Source of the DNA: Roseivivax lentus
Lineage (GTDB): Bacteria; Pseudomonadota; Alphaproteobacteria; Rhodobacterales; Rhodobacteraceae
Assembly: GCF_900156805.1 (NCBI RefSeq)
Contig: NZ_FTOQ01000008.1
Coordinates: 1 to 64,000, forward strand
Direction of reading: 5' to 3'
DNA length: 64,000 nt
The notes under the pieces were generated by a model. That model made no database searches, was not told the origin of the DNA, and worked only from the letters and a program-made list of their open reading frames with translations. The position numbers and the translations under genes are program-made. Shown one piece after another: positions 26,652 to 35,163 of this stretch. The stretch's first letter is position 1, and every line of letters begins with the position of its first letter.

Positions 26652-27045
26652 GCGTTATCCCCGGTCTGGTCTGATGCGGAAAGGCTAGCGATGCCGCCCT
26701 TGCGTGGCAATCTCACTGCAGCCGCCGGGGTGCAAGCCCCGGCACCGTTCGCGTGATGCTGGCAGGCACCGCCTTGCCGAGCATGCGAAGGGCGCGGCGC
26801 CGCTCCGCCATGTGCGAACATGGCAGGCGATCCGGGAAAGGGGGCGCTCCCAAGCCTGCGGATCGGAAGCAAACTGCGGCAGCCTGGATCGTCCCGATCT
26901 CACCGGCGATCCGACATGGCCCGCCGTCAGCCGCCCATCGGCGACCGCGATCAATCGACTTCGGTCGTCCGGCGCGGTGCTGTATAGCGAACAGCATGGG
27001 CGGCATCGGCCCCGGCCCGCACGAACGATCTACCGGAGAAGACCC
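26652..27045. other. Divergent intergenic region
   Basis: About 390 bp without a convincing gene between the MFS and FAD oxidoreductase starts. It contains a perfect hairpin, GCCGGGG (26724-26730) with CCCCGGC (26737-26743). The frame of the downstream gene is open through the whole region, but the residues are Arg/Pro/His-rich, as expected for non-coding GC-rich DNA. No promoter match was good enough to annotate. Confidence 0.5.
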
Positions 27046-28413
27046 ATCGCCACCCAGACCATTTCAGAACCCGCACGCCAAACGCCCGTGGTTCACGCGA
27101 CAGATGTGCTCGTCGTCGGATCGGGCCCGGGCGGTCTGTCCGCCGCATTGGCCGCCGCGAGATGCGGCGTTCAAGTGACCTTGCTGGAGCGTTTCGGCTG
27201 TTTCGGCGGCAATATCACCGTGGTCGGCGTCGAGGGGTTCGCATGGTACCGCCACGAGGCCACGGTCGAGGCAGGCGGCATCGGGCGGGAATTCGAGGAG
27301 CGCGCCAAGGAGATGGGCGCGGCGGTTCCCGAAAGCCAGTCCCTCAGCTACGAGCTCGACAGCGAAGGGTTCAAGATCGTCGCGGACACGCTGGTCCGGG
27401 AGGCGGGCATCCACCCTTTGCTGCACCGCCAATTCGTGGCACCGATCATGGACGGCCGCGAGATCATCGGCGTGATCGTCGAATCCAAGGCCGGGCGCGA
27501 AGCCATCCTCGCCAAGCGCGTGATCGACGCCACCGGGGATGCGGATGTGGCCCATCGCGCAGGCGCGCCGACGCGAAAGACACCTATCGAAGAGATGCAG
27601 GCGGCAAGCGTGATGTTCCATCTGGCCGGTGTCGACAAGGCGGCCTTTCTGGCGGGCGTGAGAGACGATCCGCAATCCTACAGGGACTGGTCTTCCGGCG
27701 AGTGGGAGGTCGAGACCGATGGCAAGGAAGACGACATGTTCTCGCCTTTCCTCGGGAAACCCTTCGCACAGGCGATCAGGGACGGCGTCATTCCGGCCCA
27801 TCTCAATACCATCGGCGGCACCTGGGGGGCGATGCATGACAGCGGTGAGCTCACCTACATGAACGTGCTGCATCTCGCCGGCTGCGACGGCACCGATCCG
27901 GACAGCATGACGAGGTCCGAGATGGAGGGCCGCCGCCAGGCGATGCACGCCATCGACGCGCTGCGCCGATACACGCCCGGTTGCGGCGCGGCGCGGTTGC
28001 GCAATTTCGGAATGTCGATCGGCATTCGCGACACGCGCAAGATCAACGCCCTCTACAACATGACCGAGACCGACGTGCGCGGCGAGGCGCGGTTCGAGGA
28101 TTCGATCGGGATCTATCCCGAATTCATCGACGGCTACGGTATCCTGGTCATCCCGACGACCGGCCGTTACATGCATATTCCCTATCGGTCGATGCTTCCC
28201 AAGAATGTCGAAAACCTGCTCGTCGCAGGACGCGCCATCGGCGGCGACAGGATCGCCCATGCGGCGACGCGTAACATGGCCTGTTGCGCCGTCGCGGGAC
28301 AAGGCGCGGGGGTCGCGGCGGCTTTGTCGGTGAAGACCGACTGCGCGCTTGCCGCTCTCGACGTGGCCGCCCTGCAGAAGGTTCTGCTGTCGCAAGGTGT
28401 CAGGATCGCCTGA
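27046..28413 (+). CDS. FAD-dependent oxidoreductase, possible ATC start
   Basis: About 455 residues with the dinucleotide-binding motif VVGSGPGGLSAALAAARCGV and the second motif LLERFGCFGGN, then a C-terminal FAD contact (NLLVAGRAIGGDRIAHAATR). This is the FAD_oxidored (PF12831-like) family, whose substrates are mostly unknown. No ATG, GTG or TTG fits the family start. The best site is ATC at 27046 (IATQTISEPARQTPVV) five bases after GGAGAAG. A GTG at 27088 is the nearest ordinary alternative. It stands alone. Confidence 0.85.
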   Translation: MATQTISEPARQTPVVHATDVLVVGSGPGGLSAALAAARCGVQVTLLERFGCFGGNITVVGVEGFAWYRHEATVEAGGIGREFEERAKEMGAAVPESQSLSYELDSEGFKIVADTLVREAGIHPLLHRQFVAPIMDGREIIGVIVESKAGREAILAKRVIDATGDADVAHRAGAPTRKTPIEEMQAASVMFHLAGVDKAAFLAGVRDDPQSYRDWSSGEWEVETDGKEDDMFSPFLGKPFAQAIRDGVIPAHLNTIGGTWGAMHDSGELTYMNVLHLAGCDGTDPDSMTRSEMEGRRQAMHAIDALRRYTPGCGAARLRNFGMSIGIRDTRKINALYNMTETDVRGEARFEDSIGIYPEFIDGYGILVIPTTGRYMHIPYRSMLPKNVENLLVAGRAIGGDRIAHAATRNMACCAVAGQGAGVAAALSVKTDCALAALDVAALQKVLLSQGVRIA

Positions 28414-28573
28414 AAGAAACGGCGGGCGCTTTACACGATTTGTAGCGAGCGGCGGCTTACCCCGCCTCCTGCGCGACGCGCCGAACGGCTTAAACGGCCC
28501 GCAGCGGGCATCCACTTGAGGCTGCGGTTTTCGCGCCGATGGCGGACATCCGCTTCAAGCGCACAGTTGCTCT

Positions 28574-28624
28574 GCCGTTCCAGAATAGCCTGCTGCGCCT
28601 TGCTGCAGGCTATTCTGGAACGGC
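28574..28624. repeat. Perfect 20-bp inverted repeat at a gene end
   Basis: GCCGTTCCAGAATAGCCTGC (28574-28593) pairs perfectly with its complement at 28605-28624 across an 11-nt spacer. The right arm contains the last codons and stop (28610-28612) of the minus-strand membrane protein gene. It can form a very stable hairpin but lacks U tracts on either side. It may be a bidirectional terminator or the product of an inverted duplication of the gene end. Confidence 0.8.
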
Positions 28625-29335
28625 ACTGGTTCGGTGACGGCTTTGCCTGATCAGGTAACTCAAAGACGAAACATGCAAGAATACGGCCCCCGCAACCGCC
28701 ACAGAGGCGATCCAGACGGTCGGGAAATAGAGGCCGACCAGGACATCCGGCTTTGTCTGGTACCCACCGAGCAGGGCCCTCAACGGCGTGGGGCTGGAAA
28801 GTGCGACGATTGCAATGATGTTCACCAGCATCGCCAACCCCAACGCATTGAAGGCGAAGGCAATCAGGCGTGGCCGGATGTCCCGTGCAATCACGACCGC
28901 AGCGGGTATCGCAAGCAGGCCTGTGATGACGTCCAGGTTGTCTCCGCGCCACGTCATCTGCTCTGGCATGAAACCGGCCCCGTTCCATTGGATCAGCACG
29001 TATTCCAAAGGCAGCCGGAACACATGGATCGCGGCCAACCATGCCAGACCGTTCGCCGCGACAACACGGTGACCAGGCTTGGTCAAGCCAAGGAGAACAA
29101 CGAGGACCAGGGTGAGGGCAAATGACGGGAACTGCCCGGCCGGACCAAGATCGAGCCACACGAAAAGAAACGGCAGCGCCCCGGTCAGCGCAAGCCACGT
29201 GACCATGACCAAAGCGGACGCTACGGGTCCCCATTGCATGGCCCGGGCCATGATCGCCGCCAAAGCGGCCGATAACCCGGCAATGACCAGCACGAATAGC
29301 GTCAGGGGGACCGGGGCGATCATATTGCCGCTCAC
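28610..29335 (-). CDS. Multi-span membrane protein next to HxlR regulator
   Basis: A 241-residue protein, mostly hydrophobic, with about seven membrane segments (MSGNMIAPVPLTLFVLVIAG...). No signal peptide or catalytic motif stands out, and the family is not recognised; proteins of this kind near HxlR regulators are usually hypothetical. It is divergently transcribed from the HxlR gene across a 66-bp gap that contains a perfect inverted repeat, so it is probably the regulated target. Confidence 0.75.
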   Translation of the reverse strand: MSGNMIAPVPLTLFVLVIAGLSAALAAIMARAMQWGPVASALVMVTWLALTGALPFLFVWLDLGPAGQFPSFALTLVLVVLLGLTKPGHRVVAANGLAWLAAIHVFRLPLEYVLIQWNGAGFMPEQMTWRGDNLDVITGLLAIPAAVVIARDIRPRLIAFAFNALGLAMLVNIIAIVALSSPTPLRALLGGYQTKPDVLVGLYFPTVWIASVAVAGAVFLHVSSLSYLIRQSRHRTSAVPE

Positions 29336-29394
29336 TTTACTTTCTAATAGCGTTCGCCAGGCATCATTCGCCAGTGACTATCAAAAAGTAAAGT
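29334..29394. promoter_or_regulatory. Putative HxlR operator region
   Basis: ACTTTACTTT (29334-29343) and its exact complement AAAGTAAAGT (29385-29394) face each other across 41 bp in the divergent gap. Between them TTCGCCAG occurs twice in direct orientation 14 bp apart (from 29353 and 29367). HxlR-type regulators commonly bind A+T-rich TACTTT/AAAGTA palindromes, so autoregulation and control of the membrane protein are likely. Confidence 0.6.
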
Positions 29395-29401
29395 AGAAAA
29401 C

Positions 29402-30010
29402 GTGAAGACCTACAATCAGTTCTGTGGCACGGCATATGCGCTGGATGTTCTGGGCGAACGCTGGACTCTGTTGATCTTGCGCGATCTTCTTGCCGGGCCA
29501 CGGCGTTACGGCGACCTGTTGGAAGGTCTTCCCGGGATCACGACAAACCTGTTGGCCAAGCGCCTCGCCCATCTGACCGACGCGCAGCTGATCGCGAAGT
29601 GCACGGGCGGATACGAACTGACCGAGCGTGGCCGCAAGGTAGAGCCAATCGTGTTGGCACTGGCAGATTTCGGCAGCCAGTCTCTCCGCCTGCCGCCAAG
29701 GCATGATGAAACAGTTTCGCGTCGCGCATTGGTTTTGAACCTGAAACGCCGGTACAGGGGCGGTTGTGACTGCACGATTGGCCTTGTATTCGAGACGGCC
29801 AGCTTCTTGCTGACGATCACCGAAACCTCCCTTGATATCGGTCCGCTGAACATCGTCCCGGACGCAACCCTGACGCATTCAAATGGGGGCCTTGCGCGCT
29901 GGATCATCGCGGGCGACCCGATCGATGACCTCATCAAGACGGGTGACGTCACGGTGGAAGGTCGTGCGGATTGCGTTCGCGCGTTCGATGCACGGCTTGA
30001 CCGGCCCTGA
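29402..30010 (+). CDS. HxlR family transcriptional regulator
   Basis: A 202-residue protein starting at a GTG (29402). The winged-helix HxlR domain (CGTAYALDVLGERWTLLILR, then RRYGDLLEGLPGITTNLLAKRL) covers residues 1-95. A C-terminal SCP2-like domain (residues 100-200), found in one HxlR subgroup, may bind a hydrophobic ligand. It is divergent from the membrane protein, with an inverted repeat between them as the probable operator. GC content is slightly lower than in the neighbours. Confidence 0.9.
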   Translation: MKTYNQFCGTAYALDVLGERWTLLILRDLLAGPRRYGDLLEGLPGITTNLLAKRLAHLTDAQLIAKCTGGYELTERGRKVEPIVLALADFGSQSLRLPPRHDETVSRRALVLNLKRRYRGGCDCTIGLVFETASFLLTITETSLDIGPLNIVPDATLTHSNGGLARWIIAGDPIDDLIKTGDVTVEGRADCVRAFDARLDRP

Positions 30011-30332
30011 TTGGTCTCAGCTGTCGCCGGCCCCTCCCCCCCGACGTTCCCGGCAAACACCCCGGCGAACCCCGCGCAGGTGACGCATGCATGGCTCGGC
30101 AGCCGTCTCGAAACAAAAAAAAGGCAAGATGCGCGGACAAGGACATTCGGATCGATTGAAACCGTGCTCGGGCCTCACAAGAAGGCGGCGCTCGTCGTCC
30201 CGCCAAGACGTTTTCCGTGACTGCGCGAGGCATGTTCTGTCGCGGAGGTTTCCGAAGAAAAAATTCACAAAGTGAAACTTCGTGCGGTCAGTGTCCGTGG
30301 CTCCGTTACGCAACGTAAATGGGAGATCACAG
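30011..30332. other. Intergenic region before a small secreted protein
   Basis: About 320 bp with no convincing gene. It contains an A-rich run near 30110-30121 and two short palindromes just upstream of the next gene: TTCACaaaGTGAA (around 30263-30275) and TTACGcaaCGTAA (around 30306-30318). These may be regulatory sites, but no factor can be named. Confidence 0.4.
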
Positions 30333-30563
30333 ATGACACTGACCAGCAAGCTCACCGTTCTGACTTTGACGGCCGCCCTCGCCGCGGGTTCGGCTATCGC
30401 CAAGGGCCACGATCAGGGGGCCGGGCCCAACGGATCGCCCGAGACCCCGGCGGGTCAGAATGCCGGTGCAGAAACGGCCAGCGCCGCGCAAACCCTTGGC
30501 AAGGGCAAGAGCACCGATGGCGGCCCGAGCGGTAAATCCGGCGACGCCAACGCCCAGGACTGA
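30333..30563 (+). CDS. Small secreted Gly/Ala/Ser-rich protein
   Basis: A 76-residue protein with a signal peptide (MTLTSKLTVLTLTAALAAGS, cleavage probably after AIA). The remainder is low-complexity and hydrophilic (KGHDQGAGPNGSPETPAGQN...). A GGGAGA site 10 bp upstream supports the ATG at 30333. The family is not recognised. The mature part is probably disordered in the periplasm. It is transcribed alone. Confidence 0.6.
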   Translation: MTLTSKLTVLTLTAALAAGSAIAKGHDQGAGPNGSPETPAGQNAGAETASAAQTLGKGKSTDGGPSGKSGDANAQD

Positions 30564-30950
30564 GCTTGGCTCATCACGCGATCAAGGGAGGTCCGGCCGC
30601 ACAGGTCGGACCTCGCTCGTCACTGGACGCCGGTTCCTGGACACAAGCGGGTTCACGCGACCGCCACGCTTCGGCCAGCGAGAACGGCCGGGCGGCGCGC
30701 GCCCCGCGCCCTGCCCCTCACCGATTTTGTTTTCCGGCGGCCAAGCGGCTGACCCGCGAGGCACGGGCGGCCCGCTTGAAAAACTTTCATCCCGGCAATG
30801 CCCTGTGCAGCCTTGGCCGATTTCTGCCCCGAGCTGGCCATGTCGCTCTTCGCGGCCAAGCCCGGCCTGACCCACGCGACGGAGTTTCCGGTGGACGGAC
30901 AAGGGTCGGCTGCTAAGCTCGCCGGGTCTTGCTCGGAGGGAACGAAGGTC
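30564..30950. other. Intergenic region, no gene seen
   Basis: About 390 bp between the small secreted protein and the SnoaL-like gene. Open frames exist on both strands, but they are Arg/Pro-rich, lack ribosome sites and show no family resemblance. The only clear signal is the GGAGGG ribosome site of the next gene at its right end. Confidence 0.4.
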
Positions 30951-31376
30951 ATGCATCCGACTGAAAAGGTCGTTCGGCAATTTCACGAATCCTGGGATTT
31001 GCGCGATCCTGACCGTGGGGCGGAGGTTATTGCCGAAGATTGTGCTTTCGAGGATATCGCCCGCGGCGAAACGCTTCCCGGGAAGGAAGCCTACAAATCC
31101 GACTACCATCGCTGGCGCGAGGCGTTCCCGGACGGTCTTTGCAAGGTCGAGAACGTCATCGTCAGCCAGGACGGGCAATGGGCGACTGTGGAGTTTCGCA
31201 ACACCGGCACACATACTGGGGTTCTGCGCTCAAGCCTTGGGGATTTCCCGCCCACCGGCAAGAGGGCCGAAGTCCGGTATTGTTCGGTGATGCGCGTCGA
31301 AGACGGCATGGTTGTCGAGGGCCGGGATTACTACGACAGCGCCACCATCCTCCGACAGCTGGGACTGATCGGCTGA
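30951..31376 (+). CDS. SnoaL-like (NTF2 fold) protein
   Basis: A 141-residue protein (MHPTEKVVRQFHESWDLRDP...) with the SnoaL/ester-cyclase pattern: an N-terminal helix, FEDIARGETLPGKEAY, then FPDGLCKVENVIVSQDGQWA and a final beta region. Members are small polyketide cyclases, limonene-epoxide-hydrolase-like enzymes or ligand binders; substrates vary and none can be assigned. The ATG at 30951 follows GGAGGGAACGAAGGTC. It is transcribed alone. Confidence 0.8.
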   Translation: MHPTEKVVRQFHESWDLRDPDRGAEVIAEDCAFEDIARGETLPGKEAYKSDYHRWREAFPDGLCKVENVIVSQDGQWATVEFRNTGTHTGVLRSSLGDFPPTGKRAEVRYCSVMRVEDGMVVEGRDYYDSATILRQLGLIG

Positions 31377-31609
31377 TCGCACGAATGTGCTGACCCCGCC
31401 GTGTTTCAGACGCACCATGACGCGCAGGCGCGAAGCCCGCTGCCGTCCGCGCAGCAGAATGCGGGGCCACCCGCAGCCATCGACCGCGCCCCGCAAGCAG
31501 CAGCCAATCACAGCCGTCGCAACCGGAAACCGCCTTGCACCAAAGTGAGATTCGCCGCGACGCCCCGCAGCGGACGCCTCCTCCCTCGGACATGACAAAG
31601 AAAAAAGGC

Positions 31610-31638
31610 TTGTCATGGGGCCGTTACAAAACTTTCAT
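31610..31638 (+). promoter_or_regulatory. Three Pho-box-like repeats upstream of phnD
   Basis: TTGTCAT (31610-31616), CCGTTAC (31621-31627) and CTTTCAT (31632-31638) follow each other at exactly 11-nt steps, the PhoB box geometry (CTGTCAT-like heptamers separated by 4 nt). The outer copies match well and the middle one poorly. They lie about 60 bp upstream of phnD, as expected for phosphate-starvation activation of the transporter. Confidence 0.65.
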
Positions 31639-31695
31639 GTAACCGAAGCAGTCCGGCCTTAGGCGTCCGGCCATCCCTTCCAAGCAGGACATGAC

Positions 31696-32646
31696 ATGAA
31701 GACCTTGACCACACTCGCAGCCGCCGCAGCCCTCGCATCGGCAACCCAGGCCCACGCGGAGTTCCAACTCGGCGATCGCTACGTCGACAATGACGGCGAC
31801 CTGATCGCCGACATCCCGACCGACCCCGCGGAGCTGCTCGATCCCGACACGCTCATCTTCGCCTACACGCCCGTCGAAGACCCGGCCGTCTATGCCGAGG
31901 TTTGGCAGGGTTTCCTCGACCACATGTCCGAGGTCACCGGCAAGAACGTCCAGTTCTTCCCGGTCCAGTCCAACGCGGCACAGATCGAGGCGATGCGCGC
32001 GGGGCGTCTGCATATCGCAGGGTTCAACACCGGCTCGAACCCGCTTGCGGTCGCCTGTGCGGGCTTCCGCCCCTTCGCCATGATGGCTGCGGAAGACGGC
32101 TCTTTCGGCTACGAGATGGAAATCATCACCTATCCCGGTTCGGGCATCGAAAGCGTCGAGGACCTGAAGGGGCAGTCGCTGGCGTTCACCTCCGAGACCT
32201 CGAATTCCGGCTTCAAGGCGCCGTCGGCGATCCTCAAGGCCGAGTTCGGCCTCGAAGCGGGCACCGATTTCGAAGCCGCCTTCTCGGGCGCGCATGACAG
32301 CTCGATCCTCGGCGTTGCCAACAAGGATTACATCGCCGCCTCGATCGCGAATTCGGTGAAGAGCCGCATGCTCGACCGCGAAGTGGTGACCGAAGACCAG
32401 CTCGTGACCGTCTACACGTCCCAGACCTTCCCGACGACCGGCTACGGCACCGTGTACAACCTGACGCCCGAGCTTCAGGAGAACATCCGCGAGGCCTTCT
32501 TCAGCTTCGACTGGGACGGCACCGCCCTCGCCGAGGAATTCGGTCGCAACGGCGAAGACCAGTTCATCGAGATCAGCTTCAAGGACGACTGGTCGGTCAT
32601 CCGCACGATCGACGAAGCCAACGGCGTCGTCTACGAGTGCAACTGA
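31696..32646 (+). CDS. phnD: Phosphonate ABC transporter substrate-binding protein
   Basis: A 316-residue exported protein (signal MKTLTTLAAAAALASATQAH). The PhnD fold is shown by LIFAYTPVEDPAVYAEVWQG, the LHIAGFNTGSNPLAVACAGF region and the ligand loop FTSETSNSGFKAPSAILKAE. It captures phosphonates, or in some relatives phosphite or phosphate esters, in the periplasm. It is the first gene of phnD-phnC-phnE1-phnE2-HAD. A stable stem-loop after it may raise its level over the membrane subunits. Confidence 0.93.
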   Translation: MKTLTTLAAAAALASATQAHAEFQLGDRYVDNDGDLIADIPTDPAELLDPDTLIFAYTPVEDPAVYAEVWQGFLDHMSEVTGKNVQFFPVQSNAAQIEAMRAGRLHIAGFNTGSNPLAVACAGFRPFAMMAAEDGSFGYEMEIITYPGSGIESVEDLKGQSLAFTSETSNSGFKAPSAILKAEFGLEAGTDFEAAFSGAHDSSILGVANKDYIAASIANSVKSRMLDREVVTEDQLVTVYTSQTFPTTGYGTVYNLTPELQENIREAFFSFDWDGTALAEEFGRNGEDQFIEISFKDDWSVIRTIDEANGVVYECN

Positions 32647-32659
32647 CGTAGACAGACGA

Positions 32660-32711
32660 CCGGAACCCAAGGGATGCGGGTGGCAGCGATGCCGCCCGCA
32701 TTCCGTTCCGG
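32660..32711 (+). promoter_or_regulatory. Stable stem-loop between phnD and phnC
   Basis: CCGGAAC (32660-32666) pairs with GTTCCGG (32705-32711), and inside it ATGCGGGTGGCA (32674-32685) pairs with TGCCGCCCGCAT (32690-32701; one G-U) over a GCGA tetraloop. No U tract follows. Such hairpins after binding-protein genes commonly block 3' exonuclease and enrich that part of the mRNA. Confidence 0.7.
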
Positions 32712-32729
32712 TTTCAGGGGGGGGCAGAC

Positions 32730-33551
32730 ATGCTGAAACTCGAGGGGCTATCCAAGACCTACAAGACCGGCGACGCGGCGCTGAGCGACGTCACACTGAC
32801 CATTCCCAAGGGTCAGATCGTCGGCCTGATCGGTCCGTCGGGTGCGGGCAAGTCCACCCTGATCCGCTGTATCAACCGGCTGGTGGAGCCCACCGCCGGA
32901 AAGGTGCTTCTGGGCGATATCAACCTTGCGCGCCTGGGCAAGACCGAGCTGCGCCGCCAGCGCCGCCGGATCGGCATGATCTTCCAGGAATACGCGCTGG
33001 TGGAGCGTCTGACGGTGATGGAAAACGTCCTGTCGGGCCGCCTGGGCTACGTGCCGTTCTGGCGCAGTTTCCTGCGCCGCTATCCCGGGCGCGACGTACA
33101 GCAAGCCTACCGCCTGCTGGACCGGGTGGGATTGATGCACCAGGCCGACAAGCGCGCCGATGCGCTGTCGGGCGGCCAGCGGCAGCGCGTGGGCATCGCC
33201 CGCGCCCTGGCCCAGGAGCCCGAATTGCTGCTCGTCGACGAACCGACGGCAAGCCTCGACCCCAAGACCTCGCGCCAGATCATGCGGCTTCTGACCGAGG
33301 TCTGCGCGGAACGCGATCTTCCGGCAATCGTCAACATCCACGACGTGCCGCTTGCGCAGCAGTTCATGCAGCGCATCATCGGTCTGCGCGCGGGTTCGGT
33401 CGTGTTCGACGGCGCGCCGTCGGAGCTGACCGAAAGCGTGCTGACCACGATCTACGGCGCGGAGGATTGGCACGCCATGCGCCGGGGCGACGAGGAACAA
33501 TCCGAGGCCGAAGCCGACGCGCGCGACCGGATGGCGGCGCTGGCAGAATGA
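32730..33551 (+). CDS. phnC: Phosphonate ABC transporter ATP-binding protein
   Basis: A 273-residue ATPase with Walker [10 protein letters not shown] (about residues 34-42), signature [15 protein letters not shown] and Walker [13 protein letters not shown], plus the PhnC-type insertion ([20 protein letters not shown]). It powers phosphonate uptake with PhnE1/PhnE2. Its stop overlaps the phnE1 start by 4 bp. Confidence 0.95.
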   Translation: MLKLEGLSKTYKTGDAALSDVTLTIPKGQIVGLIGPSGAGKSTLIRCINRLVEPTAGKVLLGDINLARLGKTELRRQRRRIGMIFQEYALVERLTVMENVLSGRLGYVPFWRSFLRRYPGRDVQQAYRLLDRVGLMHQADKRADALSGGQRQRVGIARALAQEPELLLVDEPTASLDPKTSRQIMRLLTEVCAERDLPAIVNIHDVPLAQQFMQRIIGLRAGSVVFDGAPSELTESVLTTIYGAEDWHAMRRGDEEQSEAEADARDRMAALAE

Positions 33552-34354
33552 GCGACAAGACCTATCCCACGACGTGGCGGCGCCCGCCGCAGATCGTCGC
33601 CGACCGCCGCTGGCGCATCGCGCTGCAACTGGGCATCCTGGCCTACCTCGTCCTCGCCATGGGCTCGGTCGAAGTGGACTGGCAGCGCGTTTCGGTCGGG
33701 CTTGAACGCGGCCAGCGCTTCATCATGGGCTTCCTGCAGCCGGACTTCACCAGCCGCTGGAACGACATCTCCCGCGGGCTGGTCGAAAGCCTGACCATGA
33801 CGCTGACCTCCACGGTGGTGGGCGTGCTGGTCTCGGTGCCCATCGGCATCGGCGCGGCGCGCAACCTCGCCCCGGCCTGGATCTACTATATCTGCCGCTC
33901 GATCATCGCGGTCAGCCGGGCGCTGCAGGAAGTGATCATCGCGATCTTTCTGGTAGCCATGTTCGGCTTCGGCCCCTTCGCGGGCTTCCTGACGCTGAGC
34001 TTCGCGACAATCGGCTTTCTGGCGAAGCTCTTGGCCGACGATATCGAAGAGATCGACGAGGCGCAGGCCGAAGCCATCCGCGCGACCGGCGCGTCCTGGT
34101 GGCAACTCGTGAACTACGCGGTGCAGCCGCAGGTCATGCCGCGGCTGATCGGTCTGTCGCTCTACCGCCTCGACATCAATTTCCGCGAAAGCGCGGTGAT
34201 CGGCATCGTCGGCGCGGGCGGGATCGGCGCGACGCTGAACACCGCCATCGACCGCTACGAATACGACAGCGCCGGGGCGATCCTGCTGATCATCATCGGC
34301 ATCGTGATGATCGCCGAATACGGCTCCAGCTACCTGCGGAAGTTCCTGCAATGA
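33548..34354 (+). CDS. phnE: Phosphonate ABC transporter permease, first copy
   Basis: A 268-residue membrane protein starting [20 protein letters not shown] with about six spans. The EAA-like cytoplasmic loop [20 protein letters not shown] is near residues 169-188. The ATG overlaps the phnC stop (ATGA), which fixes the start. It forms the transmembrane channel, probably as a heterodimer with the second PhnE. Confidence 0.93.
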   Translation: MSDKTYPTTWRRPPQIVADRRWRIALQLGILAYLVLAMGSVEVDWQRVSVGLERGQRFIMGFLQPDFTSRWNDISRGLVESLTMTLTSTVVGVLVSVPIGIGAARNLAPAWIYYICRSIIAVSRALQEVIIAIFLVAMFGFGPFAGFLTLSFATIGFLAKLLADDIEEIDEAQAEAIRATGASWWQLVNYAVQPQVMPRLIGLSLYRLDINFRESAVIGIVGAGGIGATLNTAIDRYEYDSAGAILLIIIGIVMIAEYGSSYLRKFLQ

Positions 34355-35163
34355 CCGAGATCACGCATTACAGACAGACCTGGACGCACCGCACGCCGCG
34401 TGCGCGCCTTCTGCTCTGGACCGGCTGGGCAGCGCTGGTCGCGCTGTTCCTCTGGTGCTGGCAGGTGATGACCGAAAACACGATCTGGGCTTTCGTGTGG
34501 GATGCGCCGCGCCAGGCCGCCGATATCGGGTCGCGAATGATGCCGCCCCGTCTGTCCTACCTTCCGGAACTGATGGTGCCGCTTTGGGACACGCTTAACA
34601 TCGCGACGCTCGGCACGATTGCCGGCGTCATCATGGCCGTCCCGGTGGCGTTTCTGGCCGCGCGCAACACGACCCCGTCGACGCGTCTCCTGCGGCCCAT
34701 CGCCTTGTTCATCATCGTAGCCTCCCGGTCGATCAACTCGTTGATCTGGGCGCTGCTGCTCGTCGCGATCATCGGGCCCGGCCTGCTTGCGGGCATCGTG
34801 GCCATCGCGCTGCGCTCCATCGGTTTCGTCGGCAAGCTGCTCTATGAAGCGATCGAGGAGACCGACGCGCGGCAGATCGAGGCGATCGAGGCGACGGGCG
34901 CCAGCGCCACGCAGGTGCTGAGCTACGGCATCGTGCCGCAGATCATGCCGGCCTTCTGGGGGATCTCGGTCTTCCGTTGGGACATCAACATCCGCGAGAG
35001 CACCATCCTCGGCCTCGTCGGGGCGGGCGGCATCGGGTTGAAGCTGCAGGCGTCGCTCAACGTCCTGGCCTGGCCGCAGGTGACCGTGATCCTGCTTCTG
35101 ATCCTCGGGACCGTCGTCGTCAGCGAATGGGTCTCCGCATCGGTGCGGAAGGCGATCATTTGA
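34351..35163 (+). CDS. phnE: Phosphonate ABC transporter permease, second copy
   Basis: A 270-residue membrane protein ([20 protein letters not shown]...) with the loop ETDARQIEAIEATGASATQV and the paired motif GGIGLKLQASL. It is clearly homologous to the first PhnE but diverged, consistent with a heterodimeric channel. It overlaps phnE1 by 4 bp, and its stop overlaps the start of the HAD gene. Confidence 0.93.
   Translation: MTEITHYRQTWTHRTPRARLLLWTGWAALVALFLWCWQVMTENTIWAFVWDAPRQAADIGSRMMPPRLSYLPELMVPLWDTLNIATLGTIAGVIMAVPVAFLAARNTTPSTRLLRPIALFIIVASRSINSLIWALLLVAIIGPGLLAGIVAIALRSIGFVGKLLYEAIEETDARQIEAIEATGASATQVLSYGIVPQIMPAFWGISVFRWDINIRESTILGLVGAGGIGLKLQASLNVLAWPQVTVILLLILGTVVVSEWVSASVRKAII

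Noticed and set aside
28414-28570. Possible remnant gene between the FAD oxidoreductase and the inverted repeat
   Set aside because: No frame gave any family resemblance, so it is left as plain intergenic DNA.
31591-31617. CATGACAA/TTGTCATG inverted repeat read as a terminator
   Set aside because: No gene end is close enough on the left and the right arm is part of the Pho-box-like series, which fits position and spacing better.
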